Source of the DNA: Acidocella facilis ATCC 35904
GTDB lineage: Bacteria; Pseudomonadota; Alphaproteobacteria; Acetobacterales; Acetobacteraceae
Reading direction: 5' to 3'
DNA: 64,000 nucleotides
Assembly: GCF_000687875.1 (NCBI RefSeq)
Contig: NZ_JHYG01000005.1
Span: 1-64,000, forward strand
Shown here piece by piece: positions 47,732 to 56,420 of this stretch (within the stretch, counting starts at the first letter, position 1; every line of letters begins with the position of its first letter). The notes beneath the pieces are model-generated. The model was not told the origin of the DNA and did no database searches. It saw only the letters and a program-made list of their open reading frames with translations. The position numbers were made by a program, and so were the translations under genes.

Positions 47732-48980
47732 GCTCCGGGCTGGTGGAGAGCAGCGTTACCGGCGCCTCGACGAGCTCTTCGATACGTTTGACATATTTAA
47801 TGGCTGCGGCCGGCAATTCCGCCCAGGACCGCGCGCCCTGCGTGCTCTGCGTCCAGCCTTCGAGTACCTCGTAAACTGGCATCGCCGCCGCCTGCTTGGA
47901 CATCGCCGCGGGCAGATGCTTGTAAGGCTGGCCGTCAATCATATAGCCCGTGCAGATTTTCAACTCGGGGAAGCCGTCCAGCACGTCCAGCTTGGTCAGC
48001 GCCAGCCCCTGGACGCCGCCGACCTTCACCGCCTGCCGGACCATGGCGGCATCGAACCAGCCACAGCGGCGCTTGCGCCCGGTCACGGTGCCGAACTCAT
48101 GCCCTCTCTCGCCCAGGCGCTGACCGGTTTCGTCATGCAGCTCGGTCGGGAACGGCCCGGAGCCGACACGGGTCGTATAGGCCTTGGCAATCCCGAGCAC
48201 CCGGCCCGCCGCATCCGGGCCCATGCCGGAACCAGAGCCCGCCGTGCTGGCGACCGTATTGGAGGAGGTCACGAACGGATAGGTGCCGTGATCCACGTCC
48301 AGCATGACCGCCTGCGCGCCCTCGAACAGGATTTTTTCGCCTTTGGCCTTGGCTTCGGCCAGCCGCTCCCAGACCGGCTCGGCGAAAGGCAGCAGCTTTG
48401 GCGCCAGCGCCAGCAGATCCGCCAGCAGATCTTCCTTCTTGAACACCGCCGCGCCGAGCCCCGCGAGGAGCGTGTTGTGATGCAACAGCAACTCGTCCAG
48501 CTTGGCCGATAGCGTTTCCGGTTCGGCCAGATCACAAATGCGAATGGCGCGCCGTGCGACCTTGTCCTCATACGCAGGACCGATGCCGCGGCCGGTGGTG
48601 CCGATCTTGCGCTCGCCCCGGGCGGCCTCGCGGGCAGCGTCCAGTGCCGCATGCAGGGGCAGGATCAACGGCGCGTTTTCGGCGATCCGCAGCGTTTCCG
48701 GAGTGACCTTGAGGCCCTGAGCCGAGACACGCTCAATTTCGGCCAGCAGCGCATTCGGATCGACGACGACGCCGTTGCCGATGATGCCCAGCTTTCCGTT
48801 CACAACGCCAGACGGCAGCAAAGAGAGCTTATAGGTCTGGTTGCCCACCACGAGCGTGTGGCCGGCATTATGCCCCCCCTGAAAGCGCACGACGATGTCG
48901 GCCCGGCTGGCGAGCCAGTCCACCACCTTGCCTTTGCCCTCGTCCCCCCATTGGGCGCCGATGATTGTCACGTTGGTCAT
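47691..48980 (-). CDS. purA: Adenylosuccinate synthetase
   Basis: Converts IMP, aspartate and GTP to adenylosuccinate, the first step from IMP to AMP. The 429 residues are the normal length: N-terminal [20 protein letters not shown] (phosphate loop), [27 protein letters not shown], the flexible loop [43 protein letters not shown] and the C-terminal [22 protein letters not shown] lies 8 bases before the ATG. It is 13 bases downstream of hisZ; this pairing is frequent in Rhodospirillales. Confidence 0.97.
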   Translation of the reverse strand: MTNVTIIGAQWGDEGKGKVVDWLASRADIVVRFQGGHNAGHTLVVGNQTYKLSLLPSGVVNGKLGIIGNGVVVDPNALLAEIERVSAQGLKVTPETLRIAENAPLILPLHAALDAAREAARGERKIGTTGRGIGPAYEDKVARRAIRICDLAEPETLSAKLDELLLHHNTLLAGLGAAVFKKEDLLADLLALAPKLLPFAEPVWERLAEAKAKGEKILFEGAQAVMLDVDHGTYPFVTSSNTVASTAGSGSGMGPDAAGRVLGIAKAYTTRVGSGPFPTELHDETGQRLGERGHEFGTVTGRKRRCGWFDAAMVRQAVKVGGVQGLALTKLDVLDGFPELKICTGYMIDGQPYKHLPAAMSKQAAAMPVYEVLEGWTQSTQGARSWAELPAAAIKYVKRIEELVEAPVTLLSTSPERDDTILMQDPFAG

Positions 48981-48993
48981 TGTAAAATCCTAC

Positions 48994-50133
48994 TCAGGAG
49001 AGGGCGGTAATCACACCCTCGGACAAGAAATGCGAGCAGCTAAGCCGGCGGGCTTCATCGCAAGGCGCGCTGTGCGGTGCAAGCCCCTGCACGGTCGCAA
49101 ACCCCTCAGCGCGCGCGGCTTGCGCCGAGGCCAGGCTGGAGCCAAACGGAAGATAAAGCCGGGGGCGCAGTGCTGCGGGCGGCGTCAGGCGCATGATGCT
49201 GTCCGGATAAAGCGTAATGCCGGTCGCGGGCTCGCCATCGCCGCACACATAACGTCCACCACGCCCGAGCTCCATCTGCTGCCCGGTTGCGAACAGCGTC
49301 ATCGATACCCCGGAATGATAGCGATAGCCACGGAACTCAACCGGATCGACCGTCAGCTGCAAATCCGGCAGCACGGCCTCAACCGCCGCGACCACCTCAC
49401 CCAGGCGCTCGGCCTGGCCGCGCACGGCCTCCGGCAGCGCCATGGCCCGCAGCGCCGCCACCGCCCGCTGCGCGGGACCACTGGCCTCCAGAAGCTTCAA
49501 CAGCAAATCCGCCTGCGCGCCCCCCAACTCGGCCACGGCAGCGGCATCCTTGCGGTCCAGCGCGTGAGCGAGCGCCGGATGCAGATGCGGCGGAACGGCC
49601 TCAAGCAAGCTCGGCACCAGGCGCGGAATGGTCAGATCGATGGAGAGATCCCGCAGCCCCAGCGCTTCGAGCGCGGCGATCGCGGTGACGATGATCTCCG
49701 CATCCGCGCTCGCCGTATCATTCCCGATCAGCTCGATCCCGGCCTGGGCGAGCTGGCGTTCCGGCTGCAGCTGGGTGCCACGAACATGCAGGACAGGGCC
49801 ACTATAGGTCAGGCGCAATGGGCGCGGCGCGGTGGCGAGACGGCTTGCCGCGATGCGGCCAATCTGCGGCGTCATATCGGCCCGCAGGCCCATCATGCGC
49901 TGACTTTCGGGGTCCATAAGCCGAAACGTCTGCTCCACCGTGGCGGCACCGGAGCCAGAGAACAAGGAATCTTCGAATTCCAGCAAGGGCGGGGTGACGC
50001 GCTGATAGCCGTGCGCCGCGAAGCAATCCATAATCGCTTCCACAGACCGCGCCTGCCGCTCCGCTTCCGGCGGCAACAGGTCGGCAAGCCCGGCGGGCAG
50101 CAGGGCGGGATGGATATTCGGCGTCTCGTTCAT
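48994..50133 (-). CDS. hisZ: ATP phosphoribosyltransferase regulatory subunit HisZ
   Basis: HisZ is a histidyl-tRNA-synthetase-like protein without synthetase activity; it pairs with short-form HisG in the first step of histidine synthesis. The 379 residues show ALLPAGLADLLPPEAERQAR, a motif-2-like FRLMDPESQRMMGLRADMT, and RLTYSGPVLHVRGTQLQPER. ATG 50133 was chosen; a TTG two codons earlier is possible. It shares a transcript with purA (gap 13 bases). The hisG gene is not in the window. Confidence 0.92.
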   Translation of the reverse strand: MNETPNIHPALLPAGLADLLPPEAERQARSVEAIMDCFAAHGYQRVTPPLLEFEDSLFSGSGAATVEQTFRLMDPESQRMMGLRADMTPQIGRIAASRLATAPRPLRLTYSGPVLHVRGTQLQPERQLAQAGIELIGNDTASADAEIIVTAIAALEALGLRDLSIDLTIPRLVPSLLEAVPPHLHPALAHALDRKDAAAVAELGGAQADLLLKLLEASGPAQRAVAALRAMALPEAVRGQAERLGEVVAAVEAVLPDLQLTVDPVEFRGYRYHSGVSMTLFATGQQMELGRGGRYVCGDGEPATGITLYPDSIMRLTPPAALRPRLYLPFGSSLASAQAARAEGFATVQGLAPHSAPCDEARRLSCSHFLSEGVITALS

Positions 50134-50244
50134 CTTCAACCCGATAATTGGCGCGGCGCTATACCATCATGAACCAGTGGGGCCAATGGACGCGCGCACA
50201 AGGCTGGGTTAAGCAACGCTTACTCAACCTTAACGGGTTCAAAA

Positions 50245-51654
50245 ATGCTCTTCAACAGCAAGCTGTTCGTGTTGGGCTTTCTTCCCGTGGCGTTGGGCGG
50301 CTTCCTGCTGCTCGGCCGGTCCCGCCGGTTGGCACTTTTATGGCTCCTGGCATGCAGCCTGTTCTTTTACGCCTGGTGGCGGCCAGAGTTGCTGCTCCTG
50401 CTGCTCGGGTCCATTGGCGTAAACTTCGCAGTTGCGGGCCTGGTTTTGCGCTCACCGCACACCAGGCTCTGGCTCGCACTCGGAATCTGCCTCAATCTTT
50501 GCCTGCTCGGCTGGTTCAAATATGCCGGCATGTTCGGGGTTGAGGGCATCATTCTGCCTTTGGGCATTTCCTTTTTCACCTTTCAGCAGATCATGTTCCT
50601 GGTCGATCTGTCCAAAGGCGAGATCGATCCCCCTCCCCTGCTCGATTATGCCTGTTTCGTAGCGTTTTTCCCTCATTTGATCTCCGGGCCGTTGGTGCGG
50701 CCCGGCCATATTCTGCCACAACTCAAGATGCTGGACCCTCGCGAGGGCATGCAATCGCGGCTGCCGGCAGGCTTTGAGTTGTTTCTTCTGGGACTGGGGA
50801 AAAAGCTGGTGCTCGCCGATGGGCTGGCGCATTTTGCCGGCCCTGGCTTTGCCGCCGCTGCCCGCGGCGAGCCAATTTCACTGATCGAGGCCTGGGTCGC
50901 GCTCCTGGCCTATGGGCTGCAAATCTATTTCGACTTTTCCGGTTATTCAGACATGGCCATCGGCCTGGCGCAATTATTCGGCATCCGCTTTCCGGTCAAT
51001 TTCCATTCCCCGTATCAGGCTGGGAATATCAGTGAGTTCTGGACCCGATGGAACATCACGCTGAGTTCGTTCCTGAAAGATTATCTCTACATTCCTTTGG
51101 GCGGCAACCGGCACGGCGAGGGCAAGCGTGTTCGCAACCTGATGATCACCATGCTGCTGGGGGGCTTATGGCATGGCGCGGCATGGCGCTTCGTGCTGTG
51201 GGGCGGGCTACATGGGCTCTTTCTGGTGCTTCATGGCTGGAGCAGGCGCTGGCATCTGCGCTGGCCGAAAGGCGTTTCATGGGGACTTACATTGCTGTGC
51301 GTGCTTCTGGCCTGGGTCCCGTTCCGCGCGCAAAACCTTGCCGCCGTCGCGCAAATGTATCGGGGGCTCGCGGGGTTGAATGGGCTGGCGGTCCCCGCTC
51401 TGCTCGCGCCACTTCTTCCAGGCCTAGGACATGTCGTGCCCGTGCTGCCCTGGCTTGGCGATGCACGCAGCATCAGCCTGCCGCAGAGCGTGATGATGCT
51501 GGCGCTGGGCTGGTTCATCGCGCTCTGTCTGCCGCCTCTTGACCATATGAGCGAGAGGCGGCGCAGCCTCGCCTTGATCTCCAGCCTGGCCTTCACGGCA
51601 CAAGCGCTCTTTTTCGCGCCGTCCGCGATACCGTTTCTTTATTTTCAGTTCTGA
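50245..51654 (+). CDS. MBOAT-family O-acyltransferase (AlgI-like)
   Basis: A polytopic membrane enzyme, 469 residues with about 11 hydrophobic segments, that passes acetyl groups towards a polysaccharide or other cell-surface polymer. Visible are LFFYAWWRPELLLLLLGSI, PLGISFFTFQQIMFLVDL, CFVAFFPHLISGPLVRPGHI, GLGKKLVLADGLA, the conserved asparagine region FWTRWNITLSSFLKDYLYIP and the active-site histidine in LLGGLWHGAAWRFVLWGGLH. The SGNH-like protein gene starts on its stop codon (TGATG overlap), the typical two-part acetylation pair. Confidence 0.93.
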   Translation: MLFNSKLFVLGFLPVALGGFLLLGRSRRLALLWLLACSLFFYAWWRPELLLLLLGSIGVNFAVAGLVLRSPHTRLWLALGICLNLCLLGWFKYAGMFGVEGIILPLGISFFTFQQIMFLVDLSKGEIDPPPLLDYACFVAFFPHLISGPLVRPGHILPQLKMLDPREGMQSRLPAGFELFLLGLGKKLVLADGLAHFAGPGFAAAARGEPISLIEAWVALLAYGLQIYFDFSGYSDMAIGLAQLFGIRFPVNFHSPYQAGNISEFWTRWNITLSSFLKDYLYIPLGGNRHGEGKRVRNLMITMLLGGLWHGAAWRFVLWGGLHGLFLVLHGWSRRWHLRWPKGVSWGLTLLCVLLAWVPFRAQNLAAVAQMYRGLAGLNGLAVPALLAPLLPGLGHVVPVLPWLGDARSISLPQSVMMLALGWFIALCLPPLDHMSERRRSLALISSLAFTAQALFFAPSAIPFLYFQF

Positions 51655-52628
51655 TGCGCAGGCTGGTGCGAAACGCGCTGCTGGCGGTGGGGCTATATGC
51701 GGTGCTGTTCGGGTTTCTGCTGGACCGGCCGCTATCACTGGGACCGCTTCGCGCTGAATTGCAGCAAAAAGCCAGCCGACTCTCCCGCCTGCCCTCCCCA
51801 AAGCTGGTGATTTTGGCGGGATCCAACGGACCTTACTCCCACAGTTGCGCGGTGATCGGGCAGATGCTCGGACTGCCCTGCGAAAATGCCGGAATCGCCG
51901 TGGGCTTCGGGCTGGATGAAATCTTCAACCGATATGACGCGTCCCTGCGGCCCGGCGATATTGTGTATATGCCGATGGAGTTCAGCCAGTACGCAATGAG
52001 TGCCGCGCAATACCGCGCCTTCGCCGATGGCGAGATGTTGCTTCGCCATGATCGGTCCGCTCTGCTCAAACTGCCTCCCGGGCGTGTGGCTGGCGCGTTA
52101 TTTTGCTGTACGCTGGCTGATGCCTTGGAGGCGCTGGTGGAGATGCCCCTGGCAGGGATGAACAGAAATCGCCTCAACCGGGAATATAACGTCGAAGGAG
52201 ACCGGATCGACAACCAACTGGCGGGTGCCGATCATGCGCTGCTTGCCGCCGCCCCGTCCTCCTATCCGTTCACCGCGCGGGATATCGAGACCGGCTACGG
52301 CACCCGGTTGATTGAGCGGTTCATAAACCGCCAACGCGCCAAAGGCGTGATCGTGATCGGGGGTTGGCCGGTGGAGCTGGCTAGCATCCATATTCGACCC
52401 GCAATGCTGGCCGCCGTGGCCCGGATTTACGGGGTGGATTTTCTCGACCTCGCAAACAAGAGCCGGTATCCGTCGGCTGATTTCTTCAACGGGCCCGAAC
52501 ATCTGGCTCAGCCCTGCCAATTCAAGCATTCGATCATGGTCGCCCGGGCGCTTGGCCGCCTGCTTCACAGAGCTGTGTCGCCGCCCCGTCCGGCCGTCTC
52601 CGCGTTGGCATCCACATGCCCAGGCTGA
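51654..52628 (+). CDS. SGNH-like membrane-anchored protein, partner of the MBOAT acyltransferase
   Basis: A 324-residue protein with one N-terminal membrane anchor (LVRNALLAVGLYAVLFGFLL) and a periplasmic domain. LVILAGSNGPYSHSC carries a GDS-like serine S57, and FFNGPEHLAQPCQFKHS near residue 285 could supply the His of an SGNH/DHHW-type active site, although a clean D-x-x-H is not seen. In AlgI/AlgJ- or DltB/DltD-type pairs such a protein completes O-acetyl or D-alanyl transfer to the polymer. The one-base overlap with the MBOAT gene supports the pairing. The polymer is not known. Confidence 0.7.
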   Translation: MRRLVRNALLAVGLYAVLFGFLLDRPLSLGPLRAELQQKASRLSRLPSPKLVILAGSNGPYSHSCAVIGQMLGLPCENAGIAVGFGLDEIFNRYDASLRPGDIVYMPMEFSQYAMSAAQYRAFADGEMLLRHDRSALLKLPPGRVAGALFCCTLADALEALVEMPLAGMNRNRLNREYNVEGDRIDNQLAGADHALLAAAPSSYPFTARDIETGYGTRLIERFINRQRAKGVIVIGGWPVELASIHIRPAMLAAVARIYGVDFLDLANKSRYPSADFFNGPEHLAQPCQFKHSIMVARALGRLLHRAVSPPRPAVSALASTCPG

Positions 52629-52666
52629 AGGCATGGGGCTTCCCGCAACAACGAAAATTTGAGGCT

Positions 52667-53002
52667 TTAGACAATCTTGGCCTCGAACGGCGGCAGATAA
52701 TCCGGCGCGTCGAATTCCAGCACCCAGATATCAGGATCGAAACGGGTCTGCTTGGCGATATAATCGTCCGCGACCTGTTCACTGACCGGCTCCGCGCCCG
52801 TGGCGCGCATCCAGGCCAGCTCGCCGGCGACGTCACGAAATTGGCTGAGGACGATGGAACCGCTACGTCCATAGAGCTTCACCAGCACGCCACCGGCATC
52901 CGGATCCCCCTTCCGGACCACGACGCCCGGCTTATTATCCAACATTCCCAGCCGCAATGAGGCCGCAACCCAAATCCCCGCCTTGATCCTGACATCGCCC
53001 AT
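52667..53002 (-). CDS. DUF1491-family protein
   Basis: A 111-residue protein of a family restricted largely to alphaproteobacteria and without known function. IKAGIWVAASLRLGM, VVVRKGDPDAGGVLVKL and DPDIWVLEFDAPDYLPPFEA match the family pattern of two short beta-rich halves. AGGAC lies before the ATG. It stands alone between the MBOAT pair (convergent) and the ABC importer (divergent). Confidence 0.82.
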   Translation of the reverse strand: MGDVRIKAGIWVAASLRLGMLDNKPGVVVRKGDPDAGGVLVKLYGRSGSIVLSQFRDVAGELAWMRATGAEPVSEQVADDYIAKQTRFDPDIWVLEFDAPDYLPPFEAKIV

Positions 53003-53026
53003 GGTAAGTCCTGTTTAAATGCCCTT

Positions 53027-53049
53027 GCTTCGGGACGTACTCCCGAAGC
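53027..53049. repeat. Perfect 9-base-pair hairpin before the NMT1-type ABC operon
   Basis: GCTTCGGGA (53027-53035) and TCCCGAAGC (53041-53049) are exact inverted repeats around CGTAC. A second palindrome, AAACTC-AA-GAGTTT, lies at 53066-53079, just before the ribosome site. They could be regulator sites or leader RNA structure; no TPP-riboswitch consensus was recognised. Confidence 0.5.
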
Positions 53050-53091
53050 CGCAGGTCTTGATTTGAAACTCAAGAGTTTGGAGTAGCCCGC

Positions 53092-54087
53092 ATGTTCCGC
53101 TCGCTGCGTATCGCCATTGCCGCAAGCCTGGCTCTCATCCCTTTCGCTAACACGGCAAGGGCGGCGGACAAAATCAGCTTCGGCCTGGATTGGGTCGCGG
53201 AGCCGGAATATGGCGGCTATTACGAGGCGATCGCCGAAGGGCTTTATAAGAAAGCCGGGCTGGATGTCACCATCTTCCAGGGCGGACCGCAGGTGAACAC
53301 GGCGCAATTGCTGATTTCGGGCAAGCTGGATTTCGACATCACCTCCAACGCGTTTCTGGCTCTGAACTTCGTGCAGGAACACATCCCTTACGAAGTGGTC
53401 GCCGCCGGCTTTCAAAAAGACCCGGACTGCCTGATCGCACATCCGGGCCAGGGCGATGATCACTTCGCCGACCTGAAAGGCAAACCGATCGCGGTCTCGA
53501 CCGACACACGCGCCAGCTGGTGGCTCTTCCTCAAGGCAAAATACGGCTACTCGGACGCCCAGCTGCGGCCTTATGGATTTTCACTGACGCCTTTCCTGAC
53601 CAACAAGACCGATATCCAGGAAGCCTATGTTACCTCCGAGCCTTATCTTGTGCATCAGGCCACGGGCGAATGGCCTGTCGTGCTGGCGCTGCCCGACGCT
53701 GGGTTTGACGGCTATGCCAGCCTCATCGCGACCAGCGACAAGATGGTGAAAACCCACCCGGACCTGGTGAAACGCTTCATCGACGCCTCCGCGCAGGGAT
53801 GGTACGATTTCCTTTATAAAGACCCCAAGCCAGCCTTTGCCGCGATTAAGGCCGCCAACCCCGATATGACAGAGGGGTTGATGCAATTCGGGTACGGACA
53901 ACTCAAGCAGAGGGGGATCGTCGATTCCGGCGACGCCAAAACGCAAGGCATCTACGCGATGACCAATGCCCGCTGGAAAAACTTTTTCAATCAGATGGGC
54001 GCCACGGGAATGTATGACAAGACGCTCGATTATAAGAGCGCCTATACGCTGGAATTCGTCGATCACGGCCGGCCGGCGCAGAATTAA
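53092..54087 (+). CDS. ABC transporter substrate-binding protein, NMT1/SsuA type
   Basis: A periplasmic binder of 331 residues. The signal peptide MFRSLRIAIAASLALIPFAN ends at TARA-ADK. The mature part (ISFGLDWVAEPEYGGYYEAI, GLDVTIFQGGPQVNTAQLLI, GKLDFDITSNAFLALNF) matches the NMT1/THI5-like group, which carries pyrimidine thiamine precursors, riboflavin, sulfonates, taurine or nitrate-like compounds. DWVAEPEYGGYYEA is most like ThiY/RibY-type binders, so a vitamin precursor is a fair guess but unproven. It starts with GGAG before ATG and its TAA overlaps the ATPase ATG. Confidence 0.88.
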   Translation: MFRSLRIAIAASLALIPFANTARAADKISFGLDWVAEPEYGGYYEAIAEGLYKKAGLDVTIFQGGPQVNTAQLLISGKLDFDITSNAFLALNFVQEHIPYEVVAAGFQKDPDCLIAHPGQGDDHFADLKGKPIAVSTDTRASWWLFLKAKYGYSDAQLRPYGFSLTPFLTNKTDIQEAYVTSEPYLVHQATGEWPVVLALPDAGFDGYASLIATSDKMVKTHPDLVKRFIDASAQGWYDFLYKDPKPAFAAIKAANPDMTEGLMQFGYGQLKQRGIVDSGDAKTQGIYAMTNARWKNFFNQMGATGMYDKTLDYKSAYTLEFVDHGRPAQN

Positions 54088-54827
54088 TGATCACACTGCG
54101 CCACGTCGCGAAGCAATTCGGCTCCGGCACCAAGGCGCTGGAAGATATCGACGCCGAGATCCAGACAGGCGATTTCGTCGCCCTGCTCGGCCCCTCGGGC
54201 TGCGGCAAATCCACGCTGTTGCGTCTGCTCTCCGGGCTGGAGCACCCCTCCTCGGGCGAGATCGACTGGGGCCATGACGGGCCGCCAGCCCCCGGCGAGA
54301 TCGGCTATGTCTTTCAGGATCCGACTTTGCTGCCCTGGGCCGATGCCGCGGAAAATGTCTATCTGCCCTTGCGGCTTCGTGGCGTGAGCCGGGCCGCTGC
54401 GATGCCACGGGTCTCGGCCATCTTGAAGCAAATGGGGCTGGCCGGGTTTGAGCAGGCCAAGCCCAAATCATTGTCGGGCGGCATGAAAATGCGCGTCTCC
54501 ATCGCCCGCGCCCTCGTCTCCAAGCCCTCTTTGCTGCTCCTTGATGAGCCTTTCGCCGCGCTGGACGAATTCACCCGCCACCGTCTGCAGGACGACCTGC
54601 TCGCCTTGTGGCGCGAAAACCGCATGACCGTGATCTTCGTGACCCATTCAATATATGAGGCGGCCTATCTTGCCAGCCAGATTATCATCATGACCAGCCG
54701 GCCCGGACGGATTTTTACGACGATCACCTCAGACCTGCAGGATGAGGCACAGCGCCGGAACAGCCCCGCCTACCATGCCACGGTGAGTCAAATCACCGAA
54801 TGCTTCCAGCGTTCCGTGCCGGCATGA
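54087..54827 (+). CDS. ABC transporter ATPase, SsuB/TauB type
   Basis: The 246-residue ATPase of the importer, with Walker A LLGPSGCGKSTLLRLLSG, Q loop VFQDPTLLPW, signature LSGGMKMRVSIARAL (a common SsuB variant), Walker B LLLLDEPFAALDEFTRHRLQ and the switch FVTHSIYEAAYL. The start shares one base with the binding-protein stop, and the stop overlaps the permease ATG. Confidence 0.93.
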   Translation: MITLRHVAKQFGSGTKALEDIDAEIQTGDFVALLGPSGCGKSTLLRLLSGLEHPSSGEIDWGHDGPPAPGEIGYVFQDPTLLPWADAAENVYLPLRLRGVSRAAAMPRVSAILKQMGLAGFEQAKPKSLSGGMKMRVSIARALVSKPSLLLLDEPFAALDEFTRHRLQDDLLALWRENRMTVIFVTHSIYEAAYLASQIIIMTSRPGRIFTTITSDLQDEAQRRNSPAYHATVSQITECFQRSVPA

Positions 54828-55588
54828 CCAGAACCATGACCAAGCTCGCACCTTTTATCTTCTTGTTGCTTGCCCTGGGCCTTTGGCAGGCGGCGGTCTG
54901 GATCGGCAATGTGCCGAGCTATGTCATGCCGGGCCCGGTCGCCATCGCCACGGCGTTTTTCAAAGCCCGCTGGGCGCTCGGGGCGGGATTGCTCTCGACC
55001 CTGGCCGTTACGGTCTCCGCCCTGCTCGCCTCCACCATCCTCGGTGTTGTGCTGGCACTTGCGATGGCCGCCAGCCCGCTCTTTCGCGCCGCGGTGCAGC
55101 CTTGGGCGGTCATGCTGCAGGTCACACCAGTGGTTGCCATCGCGCCGCTGATCATCATCTGGGTTGGCCAACCATTCCTGGCGCTGGTTGCCTGCGCGAT
55201 GGTGGTTTCGTTTTTCGCGATCCTTTCAAACACGGCCGCCGGCCTCGCCGGCACGCCGGCCGAACTGCTCGACCTGTTCAAACTGAATGGCGCACGGCGC
55301 TGGCAGGTTCTGCTGCATCTCTCACTGCCCTACGCCTTGCCTTTCTTTCTGACGGGATTGCGGCTCGCCGGCACGCTGGCGCTGGTCGGGGCCGTCGTCG
55401 CGGAATTCGTGGCGGGCTCTGGCGGCTTTGCGTCCGGGCTGGCCTGGGAGATCATCGAGGCAAGCTATCGGCTTGAAATCCCGCGCATGTTTGCCGCCTT
55501 GTTCCTGCTCGGCGCGACAGGAGTTGCGATTTACGCTTCTCTGGGTGCTTTGGAGCGGCTGATCCTGACAAGACGGGACGGCCCATAA
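54824..55588 (+). CDS. ABC transporter permease, SsuC/ThiX type
   Basis: The 254-residue inner-membrane permease has six hydrophobic segments. The ATPase-contact loop ELLDLFKLNGARRWQVLLHL (EAA-type) and PYALPFFLTGLRLAGTLALV are typical of the NitT/TauT-type family. ATG 54824 was chosen for its ATGA overlap with the ATPase gene; an open frame upstream only reads through that gene. It completes the three-gene importer. No enzyme gene follows to reveal the substrate. Confidence 0.92.
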   Translation: MTRTMTKLAPFIFLLLALGLWQAAVWIGNVPSYVMPGPVAIATAFFKARWALGAGLLSTLAVTVSALLASTILGVVLALAMAASPLFRAAVQPWAVMLQVTPVVAIAPLIIIWVGQPFLALVACAMVVSFFAILSNTAAGLAGTPAELLDLFKLNGARRWQVLLHLSLPYALPFFLTGLRLAGTLALVGAVVAEFVAGSGGFASGLAWEIIEASYRLEIPRMFAALFLLGATGVAIYASLGALERLILTRRDGP

Positions 55589-55686
55589 GCATCCATGCTT
55601 GAGCTGCCAAACAAAGCCATGTCGGTTTAAATTCGATTGAATTTTTCGAAAGCCAAGCTAGGTTCGGCTCAGAATTGGAGATGCGT

Positions 55687-55890
55687 ATGACGACGACAGA
55701 TAAAAAACTCAGCAAGGGCCAGCTCGCTTATGAGCAGGAGCGCGCCAAGAAAGCCGGCAAGAGCCTGGATGATTGGATGAAGCATAAAGCCAGGCTGGCA
55801 GCCGAAACAGCACAGCGTACTGCTCCCCCTGTCGAAAAGAAAAAAGGGTTTCTGTCCCGTTTGCTGGACAAAGCGCACAAGCCGATCTGA
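55687..55890 (+). CDS. Small basic hypothetical protein
   Basis: A 67-residue protein, MTTTDKKLSKGQLAYEQERA followed by KKAGKSLDDWMKHKARLAAE and a Lys-rich end (VEKKKGFLSRLLDKAHKPI). It is highly charged, mostly helical in appearance, and has no signal peptide or cysteine. GGAG lies 6 bases before ATG 55687 (an ATG at 55681 is possible), and a strong terminator follows, so it is likely a real short transcript. I do not recognise the family. Confidence 0.65.
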   Translation: MTTTDKKLSKGQLAYEQERAKKAGKSLDDWMKHKARLAAETAQRTAPPVEKKKGFLSRLLDKAHKPI

Positions 55891-55911
55891 ACCGAGGCGG
55901 GATCGTCAAAC

Positions 55912-55949
55912 AAAGAAAGGCAGGCCGTGGGGCCTGCCTTTCTTTTTTA
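55912..55949. terminator. Bidirectional terminator after the small basic protein and rplQ
   Basis: AAAGAAAGGCAGGCC (55912-55926) and GGCCTGCCTTTCTTT (55931-55945) form a perfect 15-base-pair stem with loop GTGG, followed by T on one side and preceded by A on the other. It ends both the plus-strand small gene and the minus-strand ribosomal operon. Confidence 0.95.
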
Positions 55950-55967
55950 TCCCAGGAAGCGCGAAGA

Positions 55968-56393
55968 TTACGCCTCGCTGTCGTCCTCGGCCGCAACTTC
56001 CGGCTTCGGACCCGAATCCTGGCCCTTCGCGGAAACGTCACGGTCAACCAGCTCGATCACCGCCATGTCAGCCGCGTCGCCATAGCGCATGCCAGCCTTC
56101 AACACCCGGGTATAGCCGCCGGAGCGGGTCTTGTAGCGCGTGGCCAGCGTGTCAAACAGCTTGGCGACGATCGTCTCGTCACGCAGCTTGTCATAGGCCT
56201 GACGGCGCGCATGCAAACCGCCGCGCTTGCCGAGGGTGATGAGCTTCTCCGCCACCGGACGCAGTTCCTTCGCCTTCGGCAAGGTGGTGGTGATCTGCTC
56301 GTGCTTGATCAGCGCGACAGCCATGTTGCGAAACATGGCCTGGCGGTGGGAGGAGGTGACGCCGAGTTTCCGGCCGGCAATTCCGTGACGCAT
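55968..56393 (-). CDS. rplQ: 50S ribosomal protein L17
   Basis: Assembly and tunnel-exit protein of the large subunit, 141 residues. It begins [20 protein letters not shown], with [20 protein letters not shown] and [20 protein letters not shown] typical of L17. The C-terminus is extended by about 20 acidic residues ([20 protein letters not shown]), a common alphaproteobacterial tail. It is the last gene of the alpha operon, before the terminator. Confidence 0.97.
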   Translation of the reverse strand: MRHGIAGRKLGVTSSHRQAMFRNMAVALIKHEQITTTLPKAKELRPVAEKLITLGKRGGLHARRQAYDKLRDETIVAKLFDTLATRYKTRSGGYTRVLKAGMRYGDAADMAVIELVDRDVSAKGQDSGPKPEVAAEDDSEA

Positions 56394-56420
56394 GATGAGG
56401 TGTTCCTGGTTAGACGATAA

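Noticed and set aside
53027-53049. Hairpin read as a terminator for DUF1491 or as part of a TPP riboswitch
   Set aside because: DUF1491 is transcribed away from it, no T run follows, and no TPP-riboswitch consensus blocks are visible.
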